Assembly: GCA_019828545.1 (NCBI GenBank)
Contig: JACVRA010000414.1
Location: 23,684 to 87,683 of the forward strand
Source of the DNA: Paracamarosporium sp. OC-R06-R3
Taxonomy: Eukaryota; Ascomycota; Dothideomycetes; Pleosporales; Didymosphaeriaceae
DNA: 64,000 nucleotides
Reading direction: 5' to 3'
Numbering within the stretch: position 1 is the first letter of the stretch; every line of letters starts with the position of its first letter. Below the pieces are notes generated by a model that was given only the letters and a program-made list of their open reading frames with translations, was not told the DNA's origin and made no database searches. A program made the position numbers and the translations under genes. Shown here piece by piece: positions 1 to 11,599 of the stretch.

Positions 1-1396
1 ATGTATGCCTTCATCACGGTCGCTTTCTCGTTCTCGAGTAGTAACGCCGTCGTTCTCGCTCGATACATCTACCGGGCCGCCGGTTATCCGGCTGGCGAGT
101 GGGCCAACAAGGGGCTTGCTCTCGCCGCATACTCTTTCTTGGCCTTCCTGTGTTTGATCTCGAACAAGTGGTCACTTCGTCTGATGAACTTGATTTCTGC
201 AGTCAAGCTGATTATCCTGGTATTCATTGCAATTACTGGTTTCGTGGTCCTCGGTGGCAGAACGAGTATCAAAGACCCGCACGCAAACTTTCGGAACAGT
301 TTCGATGGGATTACAAACAACGCGAACGACATTGTCAGCGCTCTTGTGAACATCAACTTTGCATACACAGGATACTCGAATGCCTTTAATGTTGTGGCTG
401 AGATCAAGGTATGTATATTGTTCAACCTCGTGAGTGATTTTAACAATGGCACAGAACCCACTCTACACCCTCAAACGAGTAGCGCCTCTTTCGCTGATCA
501 TCGTGTCTATTCTCTACATCCTCGCCAACGTTGCGTACTTCGCGGCCGTTCCTGCTGCAGAAATTCGCGAGTCGGGCGAATTGGCAGCCGCTATGTTCTT
601 TGAAGCAGTTTTCGGCACAAAGGCCGCGAAAGGCCTTCCTGCACTGATCGCCGTTAGCGCTGCGGGTAACATCATGGCTGTCATCATCGGTCACAGCCGC
701 ATGATGCGTGAATGCGCGCGTCAGGGTCTAATCCCGTTTCCTTATATCTGGGCAAGTACCCGACCCTTTGGCACACCGTTCGCACCCACACTACTGATGT
801 GGATCTTGACCGTCATCGTCATCCTCGCCCTGCCTTTTGGTGATGCCTTCAATTTCTTGGTCGACCTCCGCAGTTACCCGGACTCGGTGTTCCTGTTCCT
901 CATGGTAGTGGGTGTCTACTTCATCAGGCATCGGAGAAAGAAGCAGGGTCTTCCACCAGCTCCGTTCCGAGCCTGGCATGTGGCCAACATCCTTTCGGCT
1001 GCTGTATGTTTGTTCATCCTCGTTATGCCCTGGTACCCGCCAGATGAAAACGAGTTCTCCTTCTGGTACGCGACATACTGCGCTGTTGGTATTGGTTTGC
1101 TGGTCGGTTGTGCCTTGTACTACTTTGCGTGGATCAAGTGGCTACCAAAGTTGAGGCATTACTCAATCAGAACTGAGACGTTGATTTCGGATCAGGATGG
1201 CAGTGTGTCGCATCGTCTAAGGAAAGTGCCGAACGCAGAGGTGCAAGAGTGGGATCGAACTCACGACGAGGCTGGCAATGTGCTTATCGAGGCAGCTGGT
1301 GCAAGGAGTGTTGATGGAAACCAGCACTTGTTGCGGAGAGTTCGTGTCAACGACAGAGAGGCTACACACGGTGTGGTACTCGAGACGAAGGTGTAG
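1..1396 (+). CDS. MUP1-like amino-acid permease (5' partial)
   Basis: Polytopic APC-superfamily permease, probably plasma-membrane uptake of methionine or another amino acid by proton symport. The gene runs off the left edge, so the ATG at base 1 is probably internal: family members have further helices upstream. Two exons are visible: 1-408 and 455-1396, phase 0, with a 46-nt intron (gtatgt...acag). The product reads SSSNAVVLARYI (typical of the high-affinity methionine permease group), then about ten hydrophobic helices, NPLYTLKRVAP just after the intron, and the loop GHSRMMRECARQGLIPFP, where fungal MUP/LAT proteins have an R-x-x-x-E/A-R-E/Q-G-x-x-P motif. It ends in a hydrophilic cytoplasmic tail of about 80 residues. 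The APC/LAT group is clear; the substrate is inferred. Confidence 0.85.
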
Positions 1397-1886
1397 AGAG
1401 GAAGCCTCGTGTTGGTCCTCACGAAAATCCTTCCATCCTCTCCTATATTGTCTTGATGCAAGTTATTTCTTTGAGACGACTTCGAACCCAACCGCGATTG
1501 TCTCGATAAGTCTAGCAAGTCAATTCGGTCCGATTCCATATACTACAAACCTCATCCCTGTTGCTTCTTTGGAGATTCTTGCATGTGAACTCGTCCCACA
1601 AAGGCAGCAGCGCCTTGCTTTTTCGTCGCACCAAGGAATTTGGACGGCTGGACCCTGATGGCACATCGCCAAGCACGACATCTTGCACGCGGGACGATCA
1701 CTGGGCCCAGCCAAACGCCATGACGTAGGGGCTCATTGTCACTAGCTACTTTTGCGTCACTGCCATCCCCCTCCATATATCATCTCGCCGCCTGGAAAGT
1801 GGGATATTCTCTACATTTGCAAATATACTCGTTGTCTTTTATCGTCGACACAAAACCTTCGAGAAACAGCATTCACAACCATCAAA
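1397..1886. other. intergenic, no gene seen
   Basis: 490 bases between the permease stop and the start of the small glycine-rich protein gene. The last 60 bases before the ATG (…cattcacaaccatcaaa) have the A/C-rich look of a fungal 5' leader. No RNA gene or repeat recognised. Confidence 0.4.
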
Positions 1887-2416
1887 ATGACAGACCAGAA
1901 TAAGAACCAGAAGACGTACAAGGAGCAGGCGAGCGAGTTCTACAACAAACAGTACGAGAACTGGGTCCCGTGGATCGAGGACCAATATTTGAGGTGGTTC
2001 ACCAAGGACAATAAGGCGAGCTATGCAACGAAACGTACGTGCTTGTTTGATCTAGACTTCTTCTGTAGGAACTAACAACACCGATAGAGGAGCTCGACAA
2101 AACCAAGGTAACGGGCAACGAACAAGTCGACACTCTCCAAGACGGCGTCAACGGCCTCGTTGGTGGACAATTCGGCAAAGGCGGACTTGCGCAGCCCATT
2201 GGTGATGCATTTTCTAAGGAGGGAATCAACCGCGCGGAGCGAGGCGGAAAGGACGAGCACGGACAGGGACCGGCTTCATATGGTCAGAGTGCTGTGGATG
2301 GATTGAAGGGTGCAGGTGAGGGCGTGGCTGGAGGTGTGACTGGAGGCGCGAAGACTGCGGGAGGTTGGCTGGGGCTTGGAGATAAGAAGGGAGACGAGCC
2401 CACAGAGAAGAAATAG
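1887..2416 (+). CDS. small hydrophilic glycine-rich conserved fungal protein
   Basis: Two exons, 1887-2034 and 2088-2416 (53-nt intron, gtacgt...gatag), giving about 158 residues. The N-terminal half has a conserved-looking aromatic block (YENWVPWIEDQYLRWF). The C-terminal half is glycine-rich and hydrophilic with repeated G-x-G-K/E patterns, QFGKGGLAQPIGDAFSKEG and a KK-rich end. There is no signal peptide, membrane segment or cysteine. I recognise the general type (small, heat-soluble-looking proteins conserved in filamentous ascomycetes) but no named domain. A stress or LEA-like role would be a guess from composition only. The ATG is the first after a plausible leader and gives an intron in consistent phase. 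Confidence 0.7.
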
Positions 2417-2953
2417 GGAAACAGACCAGATGCAGCCGCGAGGGTTCGGGGGGGCATACATATGATACCAGGGTTACGAATTTCTTTTGGGTTTTGGTCG
2501 AGTACACAATAATGTAATTTACGAGTTGCAATGACGATTTACCATTCCATTACTCTGCGAATATCTCTCAATCTTAATTCTACTGCAACGGCAAGTTGCG
2601 TACCAAATCAAGGTAAGGTAATGAAGATGAAGCATATAAGGAAGCCTTGACACTACATGTTGCTGGCGACCTCGTTGGTTACAATGTGCCGGTCTCTGAT
2701 TGGCCGTTGCATGCTTGGAAGGACAGGCGAAGGCTTGTGTCGGATCACGCACTCCTCCGACACCAACTCCCGTGCAGCTCACCCCAGCTATGCGGCAAGG
2801 CGCCCCACCATGCCCACCATTTCATGGCGATGGTGCTTGTGTTTGACCATTTATATAAGCTGATGTCGCTCTACTCGCGCTGAAGCTCTTCATCTGACTA
2901 CTTACTCTCCTCGACTTACCCACAGCTTAGTTACAACAACAAACGGAGCCACG
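2417..2953. other. intergenic, no gene seen
   Basis: 537 bases covering the 3' end of the small protein gene and the promoter of the dioxygenase gene. A TATA-like tatataag lies about 100 bases upstream of the dioxygenase ATG, followed by a CT-rich leader. Nothing else recognised. Confidence 0.4.
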
Positions 2954-3996
2954 ATGTCGCCACAGGACGGAGCTGTATCAGACAGCAAAGCGCACAAGTT
3001 CAACCCGCACTTCACACAGGCCGTCATCAATGCCACGGGCCCCAAAGCCTCGCCGCGCGCCCGCCAGCTAGCCACCGGCTTGATCCAGCACTTGCACGAC
3101 TATGCACGCGAGAACGAGCTGACGGTAGACGAATGGATGGCCGGTCTCGAGCTGGTATGTCGCCAGTCACTCGGAGTGGCCCGGGACTAACAATGGCAGC
3201 TCAACGAAGCTGGCCGCATGTCCGACGACCGCCGCAACGAAGGCCAACTGGTCTGTGATGTTCTCGGACTCGAATCCCTCGTCGACGAGATAACGTACAA
3301 GCTAGCCTCCGATGCCCAAGACGAACCCACGGCCACCGCCATCCTAGGACCCTTCTGGCGGAAAGACGCACCGCAAAAGGCGATGGGCGAGACCATCGTA
3401 TCGGGCATAGAGAGCAAGGGTGATAGAACGTGGATGCATGGCATCGTCACAGATTTCAGGACCGGCAAGCCGGTCGAAGGTGCGGTGCTCGATGTCTGGC
3501 ATACGGCCCCCAACGGCCTGTATGAGCAGCAGGATCCGGAGCAACCGGAAATGAATCTAAGAGGGAGGTTTACTACAGGCAAGGATGGAAAATACAACTT
3601 TTACTGTTTGAGGCCGGTACCCTATCCTATCCCGTACGACGGGCCGGCTGGGAAGATACTGCAGGCATTGGACAGACATCCGTACAGACCAGCGCATATA
3701 CACTTCATCGTAAGCTCACCCCTCCCCGCAGCTTCCGTTTGCTTGTCGCTGACGTCTCGCAGCTCACGGCACCGGGGTACAAACCTATCGTCACGCAAAT
3801 CTTCGATCGGAACAGCAAGTACATTGAGGACGATGCGGTGTTTGCGGTTAAGGATAGCCTCATTGTGGACTTCAAGCCATTTCAAGGAGACCCAAGTGCT
3901 GATTTTGAATTACCGTATGACTTCAAGATGGCAACTTTCGAGGATGCGAAGAAGCACTCAATTGCGGGCGCGACTGAGGTGAGCACTGCTGTCTGA
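2954..3996 (+). CDS. intradiol ring-cleavage dioxygenase (catechol / hydroxyquinol 1,2-dioxygenase)
   Basis: Cleaves catechol-type rings between the two hydroxyls to a cis,cis-muconate or maleylacetate, feeding aromatic catabolism into the 3-oxoadipate route; non-haem Fe(III), cytosolic. Three exons: 2954-3154, 3200-3709 and 3763-3996 (introns of 45 and 53 nt), 314 residues, normal for the family. An N-terminal helical dimerisation domain (about residues 1-105) precedes the catalytic beta-sandwich with LGPFWR, DVWHTAPNGLYEQQD, the second tyrosine ligand in RPVPYPIPYDGP, and the two histidines of RPAHIHF split from TAPGYKPIVTQIF by intron 2. The tyrosines in NGLYE and PVPYP plus the H-x-H are the expected iron ligands. 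The single-polypeptide form with this N-terminal domain fits hydroxyquinol/catechol 1,2-dioxygenase rather than protocatechuate 3,4-dioxygenase; which substrate is uncertain. Confidence 0.92.
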
Positions 3997-4794
3997 GGTC
4001 AGAACAGGAAAGATAAACGTAAATACGCCGGTTGGATGGGTTCAGTTGAGTGACATGCAAAGATTGGTTCCAAGTGAGATACCAGAATGACCGCTAGCTA
4101 GTGTCTTGGAACATTCACACTCGTCAAGGTTGCCTTGTGCTTGAGCTGCCATATATGCATGTGAAAATTAACATCCTAGTTTCAACGTAGCAGTAATTTG
4201 CGCAAAGGGTAGTAGTTTGCGCAAAGATATATATTTAGTTCGCCATCTGCGATTCTTCTTTCATGATACGAACAGCTCACCCCGCATCGGGCCTTACTGA
4301 ATATAGTGGCGCTTATATCCGGCTGCCGAGGGTACTGACGTATTCGGAAAAGCCCCAACAACCGCTGCGCCCTATGTACTTGATTACTTTATGCAGGCTC
4401 CGTTGATCTTTGTTGTTATCTACTTGCTCTTTACGTTCATCTTTGCTGACCGCAATCCCATTCATCTGTCTTCTTTGCAGGTCCATTTTTCGCTCACAAA
4501 TATTGATAACTGGCTGGAGTAGGTCATTTCAGTCCATGTGATAAGTAGAGCGGTATGTACTATAGTCTGCTTATTCTGGTGGATTTTTTCTTGGATACGA
4601 AGTTTGAGTGAAGGCGTTTGAGCAGATAAGTAGTGCTACCTGATCATTTGTCCATGACGTTGCAGTTATTTGTCCAACGTGGTCTCAACATTAATCGAAC
4701 GACCTAACCAGCGCACAGTAATACATGAACACAAATTGTTTAGAGCTCTCTATATATATCTTACGTATTGTGGTCGCGAAGCTTCATCAGTAAC
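3997..4794. other. intergenic / pyruvate decarboxylase promoter region
   Basis: 798 bases between the dioxygenase stop and the decarboxylase ATG. It contains a pair of TTTGCGCAAA palindromes (listed separately) and a TA-rich stretch tatatatatc about 45 bases before the ATG that may act as a TATA element. No coding sequence recognised. Confidence 0.4.
4192..4226. promoter_or_regulatory. two copies of a palindromic TTTGCGCAAA motif
   Basis: A 16-base direct repeat with one mismatch (4192-4207 and 4211-4226). Each copy contains the perfect 10-base palindrome TTTGCGCAAA, spaced 19 bases centre to centre (nearly two helical turns). It sits about 200 bases after the dioxygenase gene and 570 bases before the decarboxylase gene. 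The arrangement suggests a paired binding site for a dimeric regulator; no specific factor is recognised. Confidence 0.4.
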
Positions 4795-6651
4795 ATGGCG
4801 AACAAAATTAGCCTTGGAAGGTACATGTGGGAGAGGTCAGCACATGCACTTCCCCGGTCGATTGTACGTAGCAAAAGCTAACCTGTACCTCACAGAATCC
4901 ATCAAGTCGGCGTAGATTCCATTTTCGGCGTCCCAGGGGACTTCAACCTTCAATTCCTTGACTCTATCTTCGATGTCGAGGGGCTGAAATGGGTCGGCAA
5001 TCAAAACGAACTGAACGCCGCCTACGCCGCTGACGGATATAGCCGCGTCAAAGGCGTTCCCGGCTGCGTCGTTACCACGCATGGCGTCGGCGAACTCTCC
5101 GCTTTGAATGGCATCGCAGGATCCATGTCTGAGCACGTCAAGATCATCCATGTTGTGGGACAGACCACTAGAGCGATGCAGTCAAATCACATGATGATAC
5201 ATCACTCCATCGGTCAGAAGCCAGACCACCAGCAATACAACAAAGCGAGCGTACCGCTCCGGTTTGCAGCAGCGGAGTTGTGGGATCTGGAGACCGCACC
5301 GGGAGAAATCGATCGTGTGATAAGAGAGTGTTTTATCAAGTCTGGCCCGGTGTATATTTTCTTGCCCTTGGATCTGAGTGCGGAGATGGTGGATGCGGAG
5401 TTGTTGAAGAATCCAATTGATGTGCGGCCGCATGTTGATGGAGAGAAACAGGATAAGGCTGTAAAGGGTATTGCGGAGGCATTGAGGGAGGCTAAACATC
5501 CGATTCTCTTAGTTGATACGCTTGTCAAGCGTTTCGATGCCTCGGAGGAAACGCGTCAACTAGCTAGGAAGTTGAATGTTCCAGTCTTTGCGTCGAACAT
5601 GGGGAAAGGTGTTATTGATGAGACGGAAGAGATGTATGTTGGTCTTTGGATGGGCGCAGTGAGCAGTCCTGGGATACTTGAAGAGGTCAAGAAGGCGGAT
5701 TTAGTGGTTACCTTGGGCTATCTCCCAGCAGATACGAATTCTGGTGGGTTCTCACGGAACCTTAGTGAAGCAACGACAGTCCGGATCGATCCGCATGAGG
5801 TTGTTGTAAAGGGTCAAAAGCACGAGGACATCGCAATAAAACCTTTACTCGCGGCTCTCATCGAAGCATTACCGTCAACACCGCAGCATGAGCTTAAGGA
5901 AGCAAAGCTGCCAGTACCGAGAATCCCGAAAGATATAGACGAGAAAAAGCTAACACAGAGTTACATATGGGATAAGATCGGAAGTTACCTCAGACCGGGC
6001 GATATCATCCTCGGCGAAACAGGCACGTCCAATTTCGGCATCTACGACATCGCCTTTCCTCCCAATACCCAATATGAAGCACAGATCTACTACGGAAGCA
6101 TAGGTTGGGCCGCAGCTGCAACTTTCGGTGCTGACGTCGCGCATCAAGAACTTCTCTCCACTGGAAAGCGGGCCGGAAGAACGGTTCTCTTCACTGGCGA
6201 CGGAAGCCTGGCGCTAACAATCCAGGAAGTAGGTTCCATGGTTAAGCACAAGAGCAAATGCGTCCTCTTCATCATCAACAATGAAGGCTATACCGTCGAA
6301 AGAATGATCTGGGGTGCGCGACAACCCTATAACGATATCGTTCCTTCATCATATGCTCACCTCCTGCCGCTGTATCAGCATCCTGATCCGCAGAACTCAT
6401 ATCATCTTGTCTCTACGAAGGACGAGTTTGACGCCGTGTTGAAGAAGTCGGAAATCATGGAGCCGACGTCCGTGAAGCTAGTAGAATTGGTCGTCGAGAA
6501 GTTGGATACTAGCTGGCGGTTGGGCGCGCAGTTGGCTGTTCGAGGTGAGGAGGCGCGAAAGTATTTGAAGGATGAAGGATTTGTTGATGCGTTTGGGAAC
6601 TGGGGCCTGAGCAAGGAGGCGATGGGTGGTGGAGGAGTTGCTTGGAAGTGA
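4795..6651 (+). CDS. pyruvate decarboxylase (ThDP-dependent)
   Basis: Converts pyruvate to acetaldehyde and CO2 in the cytosol, the first step of ethanol fermentation; related fungal enzymes act on indolepyruvate or phenylpyruvate. Two exons, 4795-4835 and 4896-6651 (60-nt intron), 598 residues, close to the usual length. Motifs in order: VGVDSIFGVPGDFNL; the catalytic glutamate in NQNELNAAYAADGYSR; the tandem histidines of MMIHHSIGQ, characteristic of 2-oxo-acid decarboxylases; a central domain from about residue 215; and the ThDP/Mg site GDGSLALTIQEVG...NNEGYT. The short first exon encoding 13 residues is supported because exon 2 alone lacks the start and the splice restores the RIHQVGVDS frame. 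Ascomycetes often carry several paralogues, so this need not be the main fermentative copy. Confidence 0.95.
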
Positions 6652-9600
6652 AGTGATTGAGATGACATCCAGCATGAAATCGTACTTTCACATGATGAGA
6701 AGACTTGCTTTTCTAGTTTCGAGCTTTTCTACATGGGCAAGCGTGTAGGCACACTAGTGATCATTACCAACGAGGATCATGTGAGCATTATGGTACGCAC
6801 TCATGAAGCCACTCAGGCAAGGCATAATTGAACACAACGAAAAGCGGATGTTTGATCGCGGTAAGCAACGATTTGCATGTAATATACAACCTGGCCAACT
6901 TGCTAAATGGCATGTGCAACCTGTGACTGTCGTACATATAGCTAGGTGTGCAAAGACGATAGTTATTCACGAAGTAACAATGAGGCGCTTTACCAAGGAT
7001 ATCAAAGATCTTCAGACACCATCTAAGGCTAGTTGGGAATGCCTCCAGATGTATCTGAACGACATCGTGATCCGTAGATAAAAAGGGTGGATTGGAAGGT
7101 GTGGTATTTGCATGCGGGAACGTGGCGCATTCGAGACCACGCTCGACTGCGTTGATTCTCTTACTATCATAGTTATCTTCCTGTTGCACCTATTGCACTT
7201 GTACAGCGAGTTTGGGCTCATGATCTGAGACAAGACAGCGTCACCAGTGACGGTGCACGTTGATGACGGCCATCAGCCTTGCAGTTAAGCAGAGACCCGA
7301 TGGAAGAGCACTACGACCCGGTATACCACTATATGTACGACCTACACTCAGAGGCAAGCATCCTGCACGTTCCTATCGATGAGACAAACAAGTATTGCGA
7401 GCTACAAGAAGACGTTTAATTCCCACTAGAAGCCGCGCGAATCACGAAGACCTCCATTGGATAGACTACTTATCTCTCAAGATCCCGAAGCACCACATAG
7501 ATATACATCTCACTCCACAAAACCCCGTCTGTACCTTACATCCTATATATATCTATTAATTAACAATCCTACCACCAAATCAAACAAAAACTCGTAATAG
7601 AGTTCTTTGAGCCGGGCTTCGAAGTGGCTTTTAGTTTTTGACTTTTTGACTCTACTATGGTAAGTTCAGACGGGGCGGGAGTTCGAATCCGCGCTTCGCC
7701 TCTCATGATAGACCTATTTATCTATGCCTTCCTCGCTTACACATCTATCGCTATCTCTTCTCTCACCTGGAGAGCTTACTAACTACCCCGCCACTCGGGC
7801 AGCGAGAAAGGAAATCGATGAATACCTCTAGTAGATCTATCCGCCTTTCGGTAGTTGCGAACTACATGTTGCCATTGGCACCCATCGAACGCTCACCGCC
7901 ACAACTGAGACCCACATGTAGTAGATAGAGAACCCTCGGCAGATGTGTTTCTCAGGATTAGATGTTTTTAGCTTAAATGTGGGTGGACGCTTGCGGGGCA
8001 TGGCGAGCTACACATGCTTTATTGCACAAGGTAGAGGCAAAGACAGACCGGGATCGAAATTACGTCTCATTCCCTTTGTATCATATCTACTGATATAGGT
8101 CTTTAGGGGAAGACGCAAAGTTGCTGCAAGAATGTTTCTATGGGTTGGAACAATTGCACAGCTGTACAACAAGGCAGATCCTCCAGTGTTCTCCCCATGA
8201 TAACCAAAGACAAAGAACTATAGGTCTAACATGGGTGGGGGCCTCAAAATAGCCCCCCTAAACAATTGCGAATAATCTCACCTAATTTTGCTACATCTCT
8301 GTGGGGTTTCGATAGCTCTATAGAGACTAAGCCGCTCTAGATGAGCCGTACCTTCCCTTCTTCGTATCATACGACTGAGGTGGTGAATGTATTCCTTATG
8401 AAGATAAATATCAACCTTTTGTAGGAGAAGAACGGATTGATTGTACTACATCACTTTATGGAGTTCTTTTACGGATTTATCCTATAAATAGCATAACTCT
8501 TGATATCTATAGATCTATGCTTTTTAAGAGTCGTCTTACAGATCTTCGTGTACTTGAAGTAAATTCATATGGTGCTATAAGGCTTGGGAGAAGCTCTGGA
8601 TTCCTTATACAGTATCTTCACACTGGGAATGCCACCGCATTAGTACCATAGTCTGCCAGATGTTTCCCCACAACCAATGCTAGAATGAGCTGCCCCTCGC
8701 GTATAATGGTTATGAAATCCCAGTAGAGTAGCTTTTCTGCGCTCTAGAATGATGAAGTATACCCCGACTATCGTCGTTGGCTTTTGGCTTTTTCCTCGAA
8801 CGGTAGTCGTCGTCGATATCGGAGTGGATCAGTGTCGTATGCAGCGTTTGCCTTTGCTCGTCCCTTAACGGATTTTGTAGTAAGCACATTATCTGATAGA
8901 GGAACTAAGATGCATCAGCATTGTTCCTAATCGATATGAACATGTCACGCATGCTGACCTTAGGATCTTTAAGAGATCTGTCCATGCTTAAACACCATAC
9001 TCGACGCTGTGCAGATCTCAGGGGGAAATGTTGATGGGTGCGTCGGTTCTTCAATGCCCGTTAGAATGGATGCCATGTTAAGGTTGAAGTTACAGAGGAT
9101 CATCATCGTCCGCAATCCCAAAGAATCAAGTAGTCAATGATATCTGAGCAAAGCTCAAGGGATAAGTGGTACATGTATGGTGATTAAGAATTCATGATGG
9201 GAAAAGTAAAGGAGTTGAGAAGGTATGTTCTCGTGCGGAATTTTGACTTTGTTATATGGTTATCATGATAGTGCTTAATCACAGTGGCCTATCTATACTA
9301 GTCAAGGTGGGCGATTCGGGGGAGGGAATTATGCGGTTGTAATATCAAAGACAACGAAGAAAATCCCAGACACGGAAAGATTGAAGTTTGCAGCCCTGGA
9401 TTATAGCACGTAGGTCCAGAACGGTAGAAGATATCATGGGCCCTTCTTGGGTGGTCGGGTTGATTAGCTCAGCGGGAGAATTAGCTTGAGATAAAATGGG
9501 CGGTGTACACTCAGTAAGATTCGAGAGTAGAAAATCTGTGAATACAGAGCTTTCGTTTGGACACCAAGCTACCTTGCATGATGGTTTGCATTCTTGGCGC

Positions 9601-10027
9601 TTGTTTTCCACGGCGCCCCCACGAGCCTTCCCGACCAATCATGTTTCATCCCGGTTCGGCAATCATCTCGGCCTCCGATGCACGTTATCAGCTTGGGCTG
9701 CTGGTTGCGAGTTCATCTACTTCGTCCGCGCCTGGCAAAAAAAAAAAGTACATTTCACTGTCGTACGAGAATTTGCTGCTTTACCAAGGTTAAGCGCTTG
9801 TGAAGACTTCTAGGATACTTTCAAAGAAGTGGGCAATCGAGTACCCCGCAATCAAAGGCCAGCTGGGCAAGAGCAAGGTTTCAACAGCAAGAATCCGCGC
9901 CCAAGAAACAAGCCCGTGAGCTGTACAGAGAGTGTCTCTGTAACTTCGAGAAACGAGAAGTGTAGGAAAATTCGAAGGGCAAGCTATCAGGGAAAGGCGT
10001 GGATTACGAAGCACACGCAATCGCAAA
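6652..10027. other. long gene-free stretch
   Basis: 3.4 kb with no reading frame I can tie to a family on either strand: only short frames below about 135 codons, with stops spread throughout. Around 7.5-9.3 kb the DNA becomes AT- and TA-rich with many in-frame stops, which fits decayed, possibly RIP-mutated sequence. A stretch at 7660-7705 ending gttcgaatccgcg superficially resembles a tRNA T-arm, but no cloverleaf forms. Confidence 0.4.
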
Positions 10028-11011
10028 ATGGCAGCAGCTGGGCGACCAAAACCCACAATCCTCACCTTCCATGGCTCAGGCAGCAACGACACAATTCACA
10101 GCGTACAGCTGGCCCGCGTATCACGCCTTCTGAAACCGCATTTCAATATCGAGTCGTTGAGTGGTATGTCAATATCCCCTGTTTCTTCCCTCGAATCCTC
10201 TCTCATGTCGTTGGCACAAGCTCTCCACCTTTATAGCGTTCTTTAGTCACACTGTTCATTTCTATTCGATCATTCCACCGAAAACACATACCTATGTTCA
10301 AGAAGAATGTGTTAACTGATCGTGTGTAAATCAGGTCCGATTGAATCGGCCGCCGGCCCAGGCGTCCTTCCCTTCTTCGACGGCTGCGGTCCTTTCTACC
10401 GCTGGGCGCCCCCTGCTGAGGCGCTTCCCGTCTCCAAGATGAAGGAAATTAGCACTGATAACGCAGAGATGGTCCCAGAAGTAGCAACACTTATTCAATC
10501 CGCTGTCTCCAAAGCCAAGGCCAAAGGCAGCAAAGTCGTTGGCATCATCGGCTTCTCGCAGGGTACACGCATAGTGGCGGGTCTCTTGAAAGCGTCACAG
10601 ATTCGGGAAGCATTGAAGAAAGAAGGAAAAGGTGAAGGACTTGAGTGGCTTGATTTTCGGTTCGGATTGAGCATGTGTTCATCGTTTCCGCCGCCCCTGT
10701 TGCCCGCTTCCGTCATTGAAGCTGTCAAATCCTCGGGCCTGGATGATGCAAGGCAGGCCGAGATCTTGGGAATGAAGATCAGCCTTCCAGCACTGCACGT
10801 GCTGGGCAATCAAGACGAGTGGCGCTGGGCAGGAAAGCTGCTGATCGAGGGTGCATTCGAGATTGATCCTGAGCCGAAAGATAAAATCGAAAAGGCAAAG
10901 TGTGGTGTGTATCAGTTCAATATGGGTCATCATTATCCAGTACAGGCAGAAGACACGCAGAAGGTTGCGAATTGGGTGCTTGGGACGTGGGAGGTTGTTG
11001 AGAAGATATAG
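10028..11011 (+). CDS. FSH-family serine hydrolase (alpha/beta hydrolase)
   Basis: Small alpha/beta hydrolase of the fungal FSH1 family (FSH domain), members of which act as esterases/thioesterases in metabolism and sometimes release polyketides from synthases. Two exons, 10028-10163 and 10335-11011, with a long 171-nt intron; about 270 residues. Seen in sequence: N-terminal TILTFHGSGSND (oxyanion region), nucleophile elbow GIIGFSQGTR, acidic residue in LGNQDEWRW and catalytic histidine in MGHHYPVQAEDT, the standard Ser-Asp-His order. No signal peptide, so cytosolic. No polyketide synthase lies nearby in this window, so a specific cluster role is not supported. Confidence 0.88.
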
Positions 11012-11599
11012 TAGTGGGATGATAAGCGTGGTGCAGGGATAGGGTCGAGTGTATATAGAAAGGTAGAAAGGTTGCTTTGGCGTCCATGGGAGGTAATCAA
11101 CAATCCTGCATGCATTACTCGAGCACACGGGGGAGAAGAAATGCATATCTCATGACCAAATGTGCAAATAGTCTTTTTCCCAGCCGGGCGAGATATCTGG
11201 ACGCTGTACCGTATTGTTATTGGGATGTTATGTACGTAGTGGAAGCCGCAGTCTCCTTTCTTACCCCGCACAGGACGAATTTGCGCTGTCTCATCACGCT
11301 CGATCCTATCGTAAGAGAGAACGTGACATTCATAGATCTTCATTATCTTGCTACATGGACATATGACTTACGTGCCGGGCATGGTTCAGATGGAGAATTG
11401 TAGTAAGATTGGTATCACGCATGGGTCTATGTATAGCGGTCAGGCAAAAGCGCTCCAAGATGCATCGTCACCCGCTAGCCATGAAACAACAGATCAACAC
11501 ACTGGAGCAGATCGCTTGTAACCGAATGCAGTCCATGATCAGGAACTACTAACACCCGCTAACATCATCTCATGTAAAACCGTTGTGCAACCGAGAAGC
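11012..11599. other. intergenic between convergent genes
   Basis: 588 bases between the 3' ends of the hydrolase (+) and the BAG-domain gene (-). Presumably both 3' untranslated regions. No additional feature recognised. Confidence 0.4.

Noticed and set aside
7610..7710. T-arm-like gttcgaatccgcg suggesting a tRNA
   Set aside because: The T-stem does not pair in the correct register and no acceptor or D-arm partner is found upstream.
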